NCBI RefSeq assembly: GCF_000422705.1
Contig: NZ_AUGO01000002.1
Coordinates: forward strand, 248,001-312,000
DNA: 64,000 bases
Source of the DNA: Flavobacterium soli DSM 19725
Lineage (GTDB): Bacteria; Bacteroidota; Bacteroidia; Flavobacteriales; Flavobacteriaceae
Reading direction: 5' to 3'
Position numbers and translations under genes: made by a program. The notes beneath the pieces are model-generated. The model was not told where the DNA came from. It saw only the letters and a program-made list of their open reading frames with translations, and did no database searches. Each line of letters begins with the position of its first letter. The stretch's first letter is position 1. Below are positions 35,505 through 44,444 of the stretch, piece after piece.

Positions 35505-36107
35505 TCATTTTATTGTTCTGAAAGTGAGATTAATTCGAGGAGGAATAGGTTTTGCGGTTTTAGGAATTTGGTGCAACCAGAAATGTTGTGTAGTTCCTTT
35601 CATTATCAGCAAACTTCCATGTTCTAAAAGTATTTTATGCTTTAATTCTTTATCAAATTTATGTTTTAGATGGAAATATCTTTCAGCTCCAAAGCTCAGC
35701 GATGCAATGACAGGATTTTGGCCTAGCTCCTTTTCGTTGTCGGCATGCCACCCATTGCTATCTTTTCCATCGCGGTATAAATTAAGCAAAACAGTCGAAA
35801 AATTGGCATCCACAACATCTTCTAGTTTGAATTTCATTTTTTGAAGCAAACTATTCCAAGGATGAGGTTGCATGATGATATGGGAGTAGGAATAGGATTT
35901 TCCTTCATTGCCAAAAAGGGCTGTCAATCTGGGTTGAGGATGAACTTTTCCATAAATTTTAACGTCATCTTGTTGCCACGGAATAGTGTTTTGTAATTCG
36001 GTGAAAATACTATTTGCGGTAGCAACATCAAAAAATGAAGGATAATAGATGATTTCGGCATCTGGCAAGTCGAAAATGATTTTATCTTCCGGAAAGAGTG
36101 AGTTCAT
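35505..36107 (-). CDS. AlkB-family 2-oxoglutarate/Fe(II) dioxygenase
   Basis: A 200-residue protein with the AlkB core. The iron ligands are the His and Asp of GWHADNE and the His of TQHFWLHQIPK; the 2-oxoglutarate Arg pair is in PRINLTFR. PHPWNSLL, and PQPRLTALFG near residue 56, match DNA-repair AlkB homologues (ABH2/3-like). It is expected to remove alkyl groups from damaged bases. The start codon lies only five bases after a TATTTTTG box, so the message may be leaderless. Confidence 0.88.
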   Translation of the reverse strand: MNSLFPEDKIIFDLPDAEIIYYPSFFDVATANSIFTELQNTIPWQQDDVKIYGKVHPQPRLTALFGNEGKSYSYSHIIMQPHPWNSLLQKMKFKLEDVVDANFSTVLLNLYRDGKDSNGWHADNEKELGQNPVIASLSFGAERYFHLKHKFDKELKHKILLEHGSLLIMKGTTQHFWLHQIPKTAKPIPPRINLTFRTIK

Positions 36108-36111
36108 ACAA

Positions 36112-36119
36112 CAAAAATA
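36112..36119 (-). promoter_or_regulatory. Possible -7 box TATTTTTG for the AlkB gene
   Basis: On the minus strand the box ends four bases before the start codon, implying a leaderless transcript. It lies in the T-rich tail of the aquaporin terminator, so the match may be partly chance. Confidence 0.45.
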
Positions 36120-36157
36120 AAGAGAAAAACTATAGCTAGAATGTATAGTTCTTCTCT
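36119..36157 (-). terminator. Terminator after the aquaporin gene
   Basis: A 14-bp stem with one mismatch, 36121-36134 against 36144-36157, and a T-rich tail on the minus strand. The gene ends 29 bases upstream of it. Confidence 0.82.
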
Positions 36158-36185
36158 TTTTATAATTTATGGAGGTCTGTTTTTA

Positions 36186-36899
36186 TTACAAATTTTTCAA
36201 AGAATCTTCTTGCAGCAATGTTTTGTAAATATAACCTGCAGCAATTGCTCCTAAAATTGGAGCTAGCCAAAACATCCAAAGCTGTAGCAGTGGTTCTCCC
36301 ATAGCAATCAAGGCTTGAGATGTAGATCTTGCCGGATTTACAGATGTATTGGTGATAGGAATACTTATCAGGTGAATCAAGGTCAATCCTAAACCGATAG
36401 CTAATCCCGCAAATTTACCATTTGCAAATTTATCGGTCGCTCCAAGAATAATCAACAGGAAAAACATTGTCAATAGGAATTCAGTCGCAAAAGCAGCTTC
36501 TAATGAGTAGCCCATTGGTGAAAAATGTCCGTATCCATTGGAAGCGAAAGCACCCGCCTGAGTATTGTCAATGGCAAAATTGCTGTTTCCTGAAGCGATG
36601 AAGTACAAGGCTATACCAGCACCAATAGCACCGATAGTTTGTGCTAAAATATAAGGAACAAGTTCCTTTGCAGGAAATCGTCCTCCCGCCCAAAGTCCGA
36701 ATGATACTGCTGGATTAAAATGTCCACCAGATATGTGCCCGACAGCATATGCCATCGTTAGAACTGTTAGACCAAAAGCTAGGGCAACCCCAGCGAAACC
36801 AATCCCTAGATCGGGAATACCGGCTGCGAAAATAGCACTTCCGCAACCTCCGAAAACGAGCCAAAAAGTTCCGAAGAACTCTGCTAATAATTTTTTCAT
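36186..36899 (-). CDS. aqpZ: Aquaporin Z
   Basis: A 237-residue channel with six spans and two NPA motifs, [11 protein letters not shown] and NTSVNPARS. The selectivity-filter residues of water-specific AqpZ are visible: His in LIHLISIP, and Thr and Arg around NTSVNPAR. It equilibrates water across the inner membrane. It has a terminator of its own; the DoxX-like gene begins upstream. Confidence 0.95.
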   Translation of the reverse strand: MKKLLAEFFGTFWLVFGGCGSAIFAAGIPDLGIGFAGVALAFGLTVLTMAYAVGHISGGHFNPAVSFGLWAGGRFPAKELVPYILAQTIGAIGAGIALYFIASGNSNFAIDNTQAGAFASNGYGHFSPMGYSLEAAFATEFLLTMFFLLIILGATDKFANGKFAGLAIGLGLTLIHLISIPITNTSVNPARSTSQALIAMGEPLLQLWMFWLAPILGAIAAGYIYKTLLQEDSLKNL

Positions 36900-36940
36900 G
36901 ATTAAAGTGTTTAAATTGTAAATGGATTAAATTTTTCATT

Positions 36941-37303
36941 TTAGCGAATATATAAACAGGCCCAAATCATTAGAAGTGCTTGGAGGGGTAGCCTTAGAAG
37001 AAGTAAATACTTTGGTAGACCAAAGCTCGCTTTAGGATTTTGATACATATATAAATTGGCCGGGAAAACTGCAATTAATAATGCAATAATTCCGATGGCG
37101 GCGAATTTCGAAAAATAAGGAAAACACAAGAGAATACCGAGTAGAATTTCCACAGTGCCGGTAATCTTGTTTAAAAGTTCGGGTTTAGGAAAACTTGGTG
37201 GTATAATTTTGACATACATCCTAGGTCGTAAAAAATGGTTTATACCTGCTAGAACATACAGCAGTGCCATTAAATACAAATGCCAAGGGAAGTTGAATGC
37301 CAT
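36941..37303 (-). CDS. DoxX-like four-helix membrane protein
   Basis: A 120-residue protein with four hydrophobic spans and the signature GINHFLRPRMYVKIIPP near the N-terminus, followed by LLNKITGTVEILLGILLCFP. This is the small DoxX-like family. Some relatives act in thiosulfate oxidation or oxidative stress, but the role here is not known. It lies 41 bases upstream of aqpZ on the same strand and may be co-transcribed. Confidence 0.78.
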   Translation of the reverse strand: MAFNFPWHLYLMALLYVLAGINHFLRPRMYVKIIPPSFPKPELLNKITGTVEILLGILLCFPYFSKFAAIGIIALLIAVFPANLYMYQNPKASFGLPKYLLLLRLPLQALLMIWACLYIR

Positions 37304-37379
37304 TCAATTAAACTTTAATAAGGCTAATGTAAGTTTTAAAAACAACAATTCAAACAGGGAAAGTTAAATAGATTTCGAT

Positions 37380-38336
37380 TTATGTTTTCTTCGATTTCAA
37401 ATTGATATTCATAATTACAATTGCAAAAATGATTAGGATTATGCCTATCCATTGTATAAAATCTACCTTTTCGTTTAGCAAGAAATAAGCCATTAACACC
37501 GAAACAGGAAGCTCAAGTGATGAAATGATGCTTCCCAATCCAATTCCTGTCAATGGAAAGCCAGCATTTAGAAGCATTGGCGGAATTATAGTGCCAAAAA
37601 GCGATAGAATAATTCCCCATTTTAAGAATATACTAAAATCGAAATCTTTTGCAGTCGAAAATACACCTATAGTATTTTCGAATGTAGAAAATTGGTTGGG
37701 TAGTATCTGGGTTATGAATGCAAAGATCAAAACAATTATACCACCTCCCAAAAGCATGTATAAGCTTCTTTGAGCGGAAGAAATCTCTGTTGCAATTCGA
37801 TTTGCAGTAAACATTGTTGTTGTAAAAGATGCCGCTGCCAACATTCCAAAAAATACTCCCAAAGGATTTAAAGCAATCTCTGAATCGATAAGGTTTGTAG
37901 CCATCACAGTTCCAACTAAAACAATAACAACGGCAACTGTTTTAATCAAAGAAGGTAGTTTTTTTTCTAAAAACATTTCCAATAAAACCCCCATCCATAC
38001 TGTTTGCATCAATAGCACAATTGCTATGGAAACCGGAATGTCAAATTTTACAGCGAGATAATAAAAAATACTTGTAAGACCCGTTGAAGTTCCGGCAACC
38101 ATCAATTGGGTAATGTTTTTGCGGGAAGCTTTTATTGCACTATTGTTATTTCTTTTTCGTTGAAATGCATTGATAAGTAATATTCCGAAAATACCAAATA
38201 AGAATTGCGAAGAAGTCACCTCGGCAGTGGTAAAACCTTCTCCATAAGCCATTTTTACAAAGGTAGCAAGCATACCATAACTTGTAGCACCAAGACCCAC
38301 TAAAACAACTCCTTTTATTACTGTGTTATTTGTCAT
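37380..38336 (-). CDS. EamA/DMT-superfamily transporter
   Basis: A 318-residue inner-membrane protein with ten spans arranged as two EamA repeats (the first begins GVVLVGLGATSYGMLATF, the second GVFFGMLAAASFTTTMF). The GSIISSLELPVSVLMAYFLLNE segment near the end is characteristic of the drug/metabolite transporter superfamily. Substrate unknown. ATG 38336 is used; a longer frame starts with TTG 38360, which belongs to the promoter box TATCTTTG. Confidence 0.85.
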   Translation of the reverse strand: MTNNTVIKGVVLVGLGATSYGMLATFVKMAYGEGFTTAEVTSSQFLFGIFGILLINAFQRKRNNNSAIKASRKNITQLMVAGTSTGLTSIFYYLAVKFDIPVSIAIVLLMQTVWMGVLLEMFLEKKLPSLIKTVAVVIVLVGTVMATNLIDSEIALNPLGVFFGMLAAASFTTTMFTANRIATEISSAQRSLYMLLGGGIIVLIFAFITQILPNQFSTFENTIGVFSTAKDFDFSIFLKWGIILSLFGTIIPPMLLNAGFPLTGIGLGSIISSLELPVSVLMAYFLLNEKVDFIQWIGIILIIFAIVIMNINLKSKKT

Positions 38337-38357
38337 TTTCAAAAAATTAAAAGCTGG

Positions 38358-38381
38358 CAAAGATAGGGTTTAGTTGTCTTG
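38358..38381 (-). promoter_or_regulatory. Promoter of the EamA transporter gene
   Basis: On the minus strand TATCTTTG at 38365-38358 is preceded by a TTTG about 16 bases further upstream, slightly short spacing. The start ATG is 22 bases downstream. Confidence 0.72.
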
Positions 38382-38494
38382 CAAACCATCTTTGTGTTCT
38401 GTTTTTAAAATTTAAGTAATAACGTATACTTTTTTCAACAAAAAGAGAGTTGTAGCTATAGCAAAACATATAGTGACCTAATTTAATCTTTAGC

Positions 38495-39106
38495 ATGAAA
38501 ATGATTCAAACATTTTTTCTCTTTTCTTTCTTATTTTTAAGTTGCAATAATCTGGTGGAGAACAATGATGAAACCAAACCTAAAAGGGATTATGCAACAT
38601 TTCACAAAGAAGCTTTGGCCTATTGTAAAGCGAATAGTTTTAACGAAAGTTATTATTTCTTGATTGATTTGAGCATACATTCAGGAAAGAATAGATTTTT
38701 TATTTATGAGTTTGAAGAAAAAAAGATAAGCAATCAAAATTTAGCCACACATGGCAGTTGTGATCAATTTGAGTCCAACTCAACCAAGTGGGAAAAAGCG
38801 AAATTCAGCAATGCAAACAATAGCCACTGTTCGTCGAAAGGCAAATTTAAAATAGGAAAAAGGGACTACAGTTCATGGGGAATTAAGGTGAAATATTGGT
38901 TGCATGGTTTGGAATCTCAAAATTCTAATGCCGAAAAAAGGGTGGTGGTATTACATTCTTGGAATGCTGTAGCCAATCAAGAGATTTATCCAGAATTTAG
39001 TCCTTTGAGTTGGGGTTGTCCAGCAGTTTCAGATGAATTTATGGAGCACTTGGATGCCAAATTAAAACAAACCTCAAAGCCTGTTTTATTGTGGATTATT
39101 GAATAG
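38495..39106 (+). CDS. Murein L,D-transpeptidase catalytic-domain lipoprotein
   Basis: A 203-residue protein with a lipoprotein signal (FLFSFLFLSC) and a YkuD-like catalytic region. His154 in VVVLHSW and Cys175 in SWGCPAVS match the histidine and nucleophile of L,D-transpeptidase-type domains in the 'murein L,D-transpeptidase catalytic domain family' of Bacteroidota. Such enzymes act on peptidoglycan stem peptides in the periplasm. Its stop overlaps, on the opposite strand, the end of a response-regulator gene by 11 bases. Confidence 0.82.
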   Translation: MKMIQTFFLFSFLFLSCNNLVENNDETKPKRDYATFHKEALAYCKANSFNESYYFLIDLSIHSGKNRFFIYEFEEKKISNQNLATHGSCDQFESNSTKWEKAKFSNANNSHCSSKGKFKIGKRDYSSWGIKVKYWLHGLESQNSNAEKRVVVLHSWNAVANQEIYPEFSPLSWGCPAVSDEFMEHLDAKLKQTSKPVLLWIIE

Positions 39107-39509
39107 TGCTTCCAGAAATGATTGTATAAATTTTGTGTGGTATTTCGTCAAACTCTTCGAGCACAAAAGGTTTTGCCAAAAAACTTCTCACACCATATTG
39201 AATACATTTTGAAACATATACTTTACTTATAGAAGTAGAATATGCAAATGATGGAATTTTTTTTAGCTCTTCGTCATTTGCAATTTTCATCAATGCTTCT
39301 ATGCCATTTATAATAGGCATGTTAATATCCGTCAATATTACATCTGGTTTTTCGGATTCATTGTTCAGGAAATCAAGAAGTTCTTTCCCGTTTTTAACCA
39401 AACTGATTTTGCTAAAAGCTGAATGTCTAGAAAAACTTTGTTCGATTATTTCACCGTCATCCTGATCATCTTCGGCAATAAGGATGTGCAATTCATTCAG
39501 TTTTGTCAT
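39096..39509 (-). CDS. Single-domain CheY-like response regulator
   Basis: A 137-residue receiver domain (HILIAEDDQDDGEIIEQSF) with acidic pocket EDD, phosphoacceptor Asp61 (ILTDINMP), Thr/Ser switch (YSTSIS) and Lys in LAKPF. No output domain is attached, so it probably passes the signal to another protein. ATG 39509 is used, with an in-frame TTG just before it. It is convergent with the L,D-transpeptidase gene and divergent from the large PAS kinase. Confidence 0.88.
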   Translation of the reverse strand: MTKLNELHILIAEDDQDDGEIIEQSFSRHSAFSKISLVKNGKELLDFLNNESEKPDVILTDINMPIINGIEALMKIANDEELKKIPSFAYSTSISKVYVSKCIQYGVRSFLAKPFVLEEFDEIPHKIYTIISGSTIQ

Positions 39510-39690
39510 CAATTTTAGGAAATTTTGATAAAATTTTTTTAAAGATAATATTTCTTTTCAAGTTTTAATCTTTTGGGAAGTAATTGCATCTTTACTATAT
39601 TTTAAAATGATTCTTGACTTTTAAATTTTATAACATTTCTGCTGTTAATTATAAGCTAAAAACAGTAACTTTCAAGCTTAATTTATTTGA

Positions 39691-42600
39691 ATGAAGTCTT
39701 CAGAGTTTTTATCAGATGGTGGCGAGCTTGGAAGTTACATACGTAGCTATGATTGGCTATCAACCCCTATAGGTTCTATTGATACTTGGCCCCAAAGTTT
39801 GCTAACCACCCTAAGCATTATATTAAATTCAAATTTCCCCATGTTTCTATTTTGGGGTGAAGAGCACATTTGTTTTTATAATGATGCCTATAGACCAAGT
39901 TTGGGAGCGATTGGCAAACATCCTTCGACTATTGGAAAGCCAGGGAAAGAAGTTTGGCCTGAAATCTGGGATGATATTTATCCTATGATTAGTGAAATTA
40001 TGAAGGGAGGAATGGCCAGTTGGAAAGAAGATCAGCTGTTACCGATTTACAGAAACGGAGCTTTAGAAGATGTATATTGGACTTACAGTTACAGTCCCGT
40101 GAAAATCGAATCGGGTGAAATTGGGGGTGTTTTTGTGACTTGCGTAGAAACTACAACTAGTGTCAAAAACTTTCAAAAACTGCAAGAAAGTGAAAATCTT
40201 TTGCGTTTTGCAATTGAAGCTGCCGAATTGGCAACTTGGGATTACTGTCCAATAACCAACAAATTTTCTGGAAATACTACCTTAAAGGAGTGGTTTGGAC
40301 TTCCGTATGATGCAGAAATTGGACTTGATGTAGCAATAAACGCTATAGTAGAAAGCGACAAAAAAAGAGTAATCAGGGAAATTCAAAATGCTTTAGATTA
40401 TAATTCTGGAGGTAGTTATGATATAGAATATACCATAATTCATCCTGAGACACAACTTCCAAGAATCATTAGAGCTAAAGGAAAAGCATCTTTTAATGAG
40501 GAAAAAAAAGCTTATCGCTTTAATGGAACCATTCAAGATACTACGCAACAATATACAGCTCGAAAGAAAATAGAAGATAACGAAAACCGCTTACATTTAG
40601 TCATTGACGAATCTCCTGTAAGAATCATTTTTCTAACTGGTCTAGAGATGATCGTGGAGTTAGCTAATGAAACAGTTCTTACTAGTTGGGGAAAAGACAA
40701 ATCAATTATTGGGCAGCCTTTGCTTCAAGTGATGCCCGAACTAGCAACTCAACCGTATCTTAAATTGCTAGATGAGGTTTTTAGAACAGGAAAACCTCTA
40801 ACTCAAAAAGCAACTTCTGTTCACTATACTGTTGACGGAATAATTAAAGATTATTATTTTGATTTGTGGTATAAACCAATGTTTAATGCTGATGGCGAAG
40901 TATATGGAATCTTGTCAACGGCAGTAGATGTAACGGAGAAAATTATTGCACAGCAACGAATTGAACAAAGCCAAAGAAAACTAAAAAGTGTGGTAGAAAG
41001 TGCTCCTTTTCCAATTGGAGTATATGTTGGCAGGGAGATGAGAATACAATTGGTCAACCAATCGATCATGGATATTTGGGGAAAAGGGTATGATTTAATA
41101 GGTAAATTATATGCAGAAGTTTTACCTGAACTTGAAGGCCAAGAAATTTATGAACAGCTTCAAAGAGTTTATGATACTGGAATTGCATTTCACAATAAGA
41201 ATGCAAAAATATATCTGATGGTCAACGGCAAGCGAAAATCTTTTTATTTCAATTATAGTTTCACGCCTCTTTTTGATGCCGAAGGCAAAGTATATGGCGT
41301 GATGAATACCGCTGCAGATGTAACGGAACTCAATATCGCAAAGAAAAGGCTCGAAAAAAGTGAGCAAAATCTTAAAAACGTGATTTTGCAAGCTCCAGTT
41401 GCCATGTGCATTTTTAAAACTTCGGATTTTGTGGTTGAAATTGCAAATGATATGATGCTTGATTTTTGGGGTAAACCAGCTGATGAGATTATGGGAAAAC
41501 CAATATTTGGAGCACTTCCTGAAGCACGAAATCAAGGTTATGAGGAATTACTCAATAAGGTTTTTAGAACAGGACAAACCCATAAAGCGGTTGAACTTTC
41601 GGTGACACTGCCAAGAGATGGGAAGATAGAAACAGTTTATATGGATTTTGTATATGAAGCGTTTCGTGATGACAATGGAACTATAACGGGTGTCATGGCA
41701 GTTGTAATTGATGTGACCGAACAGGTTTTAAACCGAAAAGAAATCGAAGAAGCTCAGGAAAAAGCACGACTAGCTATCGAATCGGCAGATTTAGGACCTT
41801 ATGAGGTGAACATGCTTACGAATGAAGTGAAAACTAGCGATAGATTCAATGAAATTTGGGGCGTTGAAGGCGAAATTACACGTGAAAAGCTTATTCAGTT
41901 TATTCATCCCGATGACTTGATAGTGAGAGAAAAAGCTCATGCAGAATCTCTGGTTTCAGGAAATCTAGATTATGAAACCAGAATTGTCCAAAAAGATAAT
42001 TCAGAACAATGGATTCGTATTAAAGGAAAAGTGATCTTTGATGAAAATCGCCGACCAATAACTCTATTGGGTGTAATTCAGGATATTACAGAGCAAAAAC
42101 GCTTTGCAGAAGAACTGACAAAGCAAGTGAACGAAAGGACATTACAATTGCAACGTTCAAACGACGATTTACTTCAATTTGCCCATGTTGCAAGTCATGA
42201 TTTGAAGGAACCAATCCGGAAGATCAAGATTTTCACCAATATGATTGAGAGCGAATATGCTCAAACAATTCCCGAAAAAGGCGTTAATTATTTAGGAAAG
42301 GTTCAAAATGCAGCGGATCGAATGTTTTCCATGGTAGAAGGTGTTTTGGCCTATTCCACTATAAATTCTGCCGAAAGGCCCATTCAAAAAGTGGACTTAA
42401 ATACTACTTTACATCATATTGAAACAGATCTTGAGGTTGTAATCGCGCAAAAATCGGCAGTAATAAAAAGAGATCATCTTCCAGAAATTGAAGGTGCAGA
42501 GGTTTTATTGTACCAATTATTTTATAATCTCATTAATAACGCCTTGAAATTCTCGAAAGCAGATGTCGCTCCCATTATCGAGATTTCATCTTCGGTTATA

Positions 42601-42861
42601 GAAAAAGAAAAAATGAAATATCTGAGAATATTGGTAAAAGATAACGGAATTGGACTTGATCCAGATTATTCGGTTAAGATATTCGATGCCTTTACACGTC
42701 TAAATGCAAAGGACAAATATGAAGGAACTGGACTAGGACTTGCTTTGTGCAAAAAAATTATCGAACGTCACAAAGGGACCATACTTGCCAATGGAGAACC
42801 AAATAACGGTTCTGTTTTTACAATAGAATTGCCATTCAAGCAAACTCAAAAGGCTATTTAG
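39691..42861 (+). CDS. Six-PAS hybrid-free sensor histidine kinase
   Basis: A 1056-residue soluble-looking kinase with no signal peptide or clear membrane span. About six PAS-type sensor modules fill residues 1-810; modules 3-5 share the pattern WGK ... GxPL ... ELxxQ ... VFRTG and look like duplications. The HisKA box is HVASHDLKEP with His836, followed by the N box (LFYNLINNALKFSK), G1 (VKDNGIGL) and G2 (YEGTGLGLALCK). No receiver is fused. Two CheY-like genes on the other strand flank it and are probable partners. Confidence 0.92.
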   Translation: MKSSEFLSDGGELGSYIRSYDWLSTPIGSIDTWPQSLLTTLSIILNSNFPMFLFWGEEHICFYNDAYRPSLGAIGKHPSTIGKPGKEVWPEIWDDIYPMISEIMKGGMASWKEDQLLPIYRNGALEDVYWTYSYSPVKIESGEIGGVFVTCVETTTSVKNFQKLQESENLLRFAIEAAELATWDYCPITNKFSGNTTLKEWFGLPYDAEIGLDVAINAIVESDKKRVIREIQNALDYNSGGSYDIEYTIIHPETQLPRIIRAKGKASFNEEKKAYRFNGTIQDTTQQYTARKKIEDNENRLHLVIDESPVRIIFLTGLEMIVELANETVLTSWGKDKSIIGQPLLQVMPELATQPYLKLLDEVFRTGKPLTQKATSVHYTVDGIIKDYYFDLWYKPMFNADGEVYGILSTAVDVTEKIIAQQRIEQSQRKLKSVVESAPFPIGVYVGREMRIQLVNQSIMDIWGKGYDLIGKLYAEVLPELEGQEIYEQLQRVYDTGIAFHNKNAKIYLMVNGKRKSFYFNYSFTPLFDAEGKVYGVMNTAADVTELNIAKKRLEKSEQNLKNVILQAPVAMCIFKTSDFVVEIANDMMLDFWGKPADEIMGKPIFGALPEARNQGYEELLNKVFRTGQTHKAVELSVTLPRDGKIETVYMDFVYEAFRDDNGTITGVMAVVIDVTEQVLNRKEIEEAQEKARLAIESADLGPYEVNMLTNEVKTSDRFNEIWGVEGEITREKLIQFIHPDDLIVREKAHAESLVSGNLDYETRIVQKDNSEQWIRIKGKVIFDENRRPITLLGVIQDITEQKRFAEELTKQVNERTLQLQRSNDDLLQFAHVASHDLKEPIRKIKIFTNMIESEYAQTIPEKGVNYLGKVQNAADRMFSMVEGVLAYSTINSAERPIQKVDLNTTLHHIETDLEVVIAQKSAVIKRDHLPEIEGAEVLLYQLFYNLINNALKFSKADVAPIIEISSSVIEKEKMKYLRILVKDNGIGLDPDYSVKIFDAFTRLNAKDKYEGTGLGLALCKKIIERHKGTILANGEPNNGSVFTIELPFKQTQKAI

Positions 42862-43292
42862 ACCGTGTAAATAAAATTATCCAACGAAGGATTGAAAACG
42901 TCCCAATTGATACTCAAGGTATGCTCGATTGACTTTTGAAATTTTGCAAAAGAATTGGGCTTAGTGATATAAAGATTTGCTCCAAGTTCCCTAGTTCTCA
43001 AAATATTTTGCTGATCATTTGAGGTAGAAAAGATTACAACCGGAATGTTTTTATATTCTTCTGAACTTTTTAATTCTTTTAAAACCTCAAAACCATCTTT
43101 TCCAGGCATATTCAAATCTAAAAAGATAATATGTGGTGATGGAGGCGGATTTCTAACAGCAACAAGCAGTTGGTTGCCATTTTCATGGGTAAAAAGATCA
43201 ATGTTTTTGTCAATTGCAGCAGTTACATCTCTAAAAAAATCAAGATCATCGGCATCATCATCCGCATAAAAAATGGTGTAATTGTTCTGCAT
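42858..43292 (-). CDS. CheY-like (Rcp1-type) response regulator
   Basis: A 144-residue receiver domain, YTIFYADDDADDLDFFRDV, with phosphoacceptor Asp59 (IIFLDLNMPG), switch Ser/Thr (FSTSND) and Lys in YITKPNSF. The long insert and DLNMPGKDGFEVL resemble the Rcp1 group that partners large PAS/GAF kinases. It has no output domain. It overlaps the end of the PAS kinase gene tail to tail by four bases (TTAG). Confidence 0.88.
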   Translation of the reverse strand: MQNNYTIFYADDDADDLDFFRDVTAAIDKNIDLFTHENGNQLLVAVRNPPPSPHIIFLDLNMPGKDGFEVLKELKSSEEYKNIPVVIFSTSNDQQNILRTRELGANLYITKPNSFAKFQKSIEHTLSINWDVFNPSLDNFIYTV

Positions 43293-43327
43293 AAAAAAAT
43301 CAAAAATTAATTAGGGGTTTTCCGAAT

Positions 43328-43335
43328 CAAAATTA
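43328..43335 (-). promoter_or_regulatory. Candidate -7 box TAATTTTG for the Rcp1-type regulator
   Basis: An exact TAnnTTTG match on the minus strand, 35 bases before the start codon, with a TTTTG about 15 bases further upstream. The rest of the 43293-43533 gap is AT-rich without features I can name. Confidence 0.5.
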
Positions 43336-43533
43336 CAAATTTTAACCTAGCAAAATACACTTGTAGTTTATAAAAGATGTATATGCAAAATTCCGTAATG
43401 AATGTTTTTTATTTATTTCATTTTCAGTGTTTTATGATGAATTTATAAACTGAAGTTGTAATAAAATAAAGTTAGAATATAAAAAGAAGATGTATCAAAA
43501 AACTATTTTTATAACCTAAAGATGTTTTGCATT

Positions 43534-43836
43534 ATGGATTATATATCAATTATAGGAACTGTAGCAGCAGTTTTGACAACGGCAGCCAATATTCCGCAGA
43601 CCTACAAGATGATTAAAACGAAATCAACCAAGGATATATCGACTGTAACTTATTCTATGTTGCTTCTGGGGTTTATACTCTGGGTAGTTTATGGCATTTT
43701 TCAGCAAGATTACCCAGTGATAATTGCCAATGGTATTTCGGCACTCATCAGTACTAGTATCTTGTCCCTGAAATTTATCCCTGCTAAAATGTTGGATAAA
43801 ATAAATGAGAAAGTCACGCCAGACGAGAATGCTTAA
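43534..43836 (+). CDS. SemiSWEET sugar transporter
   Basis: A 100-residue three-helix membrane protein with the PQ-loop motif NIPQTYKMIKTKSTKDIS in the first helix, then two further spans (YSMLLLGFILWVVYGIF, YPVIIANGISALISTSIL). SemiSWEETs form dimers that let sugars pass across the inner membrane. An alternative start at ATG 43522 would add four residues; 43534 fits the family start MDYI better. The stop overlaps the LuxR-type regulator end by four bases. Confidence 0.9.
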   Translation: MDYISIIGTVAAVLTTAANIPQTYKMIKTKSTKDISTVTYSMLLLGFILWVVYGIFQQDYPVIIANGISALISTSILSLKFIPAKMLDKINEKVTPDENA

Positions 43837-44444
43837 AAGTCATATTTCCGCTCGACGGCAAATCTGATTAAATCGGTCTTGCCATGAATATTAAGCTTGC
43901 GTAAAATATTTTTCCGATGTGTGTCAACTGTGCTTTTTCCTATAAATAACAATTCTGAAATTTCGATGGACGATTTGCCTTCACCAATCAATCGAAGGAT
44001 TTCCTTTTCGCGAGTACTCAGGAGGATTTGCTCCTTGGTTTCGCTGTCTTTAGAAGTAATGGCGTCATCAAAAAAAGTACCGCCTTGGGCCACAATCCTA
44101 ATGGCTTCGAGCACTTTTGTCAGAGAAGAATTCTTCATAATATAACCCGAAGCTCCGGCTTGTTTCATTTGTTCGACGGCTTCGTTTTGATCAAACATGC
44201 TAAAGGCAATGAATTTTATTGAAGGAAATTCTTTTTTTAGTGTTTTTGTGGCCAAAATTCCGTCGCATTTTGGCATTCGGATATCGGTTATAACCACAGT
44301 CGGTTGTTTTTTCCGAACCAATTCAATCAACATTTCGCCATCATTGGCTTCACCAACAACTTTGATGTCATCTTCATATTCAATCGAAAGCTTGATGCCG
44401 TCTATCAAGGCTTGATGGTCTTCGGCTATAATTACTGTTATCAT
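43833..44444 (-). CDS. LuxR-family (NarL-type) response regulator
   Basis: A 203-residue regulator with a receiver domain (TVIIAEDHQALIDGI, phosphoacceptor Asp54 in VITDIRMP, Lys in YIMKNS) and a C-terminal LuxR helix-turn-helix (LSTREKEILRLIGEGKSSIEIS ... STVDTHRKNILRKL). It binds DNA as a dimer after phosphorylation. Its start overlaps the upstream kinase gene by four bases, so the pair is co-translated. It is the last gene of a three-gene operon. Confidence 0.94.
   Translation of the reverse strand: MITVIIAEDHQALIDGIKLSIEYEDDIKVVGEANDGEMLIELVRKKQPTVVITDIRMPKCDGILATKTLKKEFPSIKFIAFSMFDQNEAVEQMKQAGASGYIMKNSSLTKVLEAIRIVAQGGTFFDDAITSKDSETKEQILLSTREKEILRLIGEGKSSIEISELLFIGKSTVDTHRKNILRKLNIHGKTDLIRFAVERKYDF

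Noticed and set aside
41122..41535. 137-codon frame antisense to the PAS kinase
   Set aside because: No domain, overlaps a confident gene, composition not like a protein.
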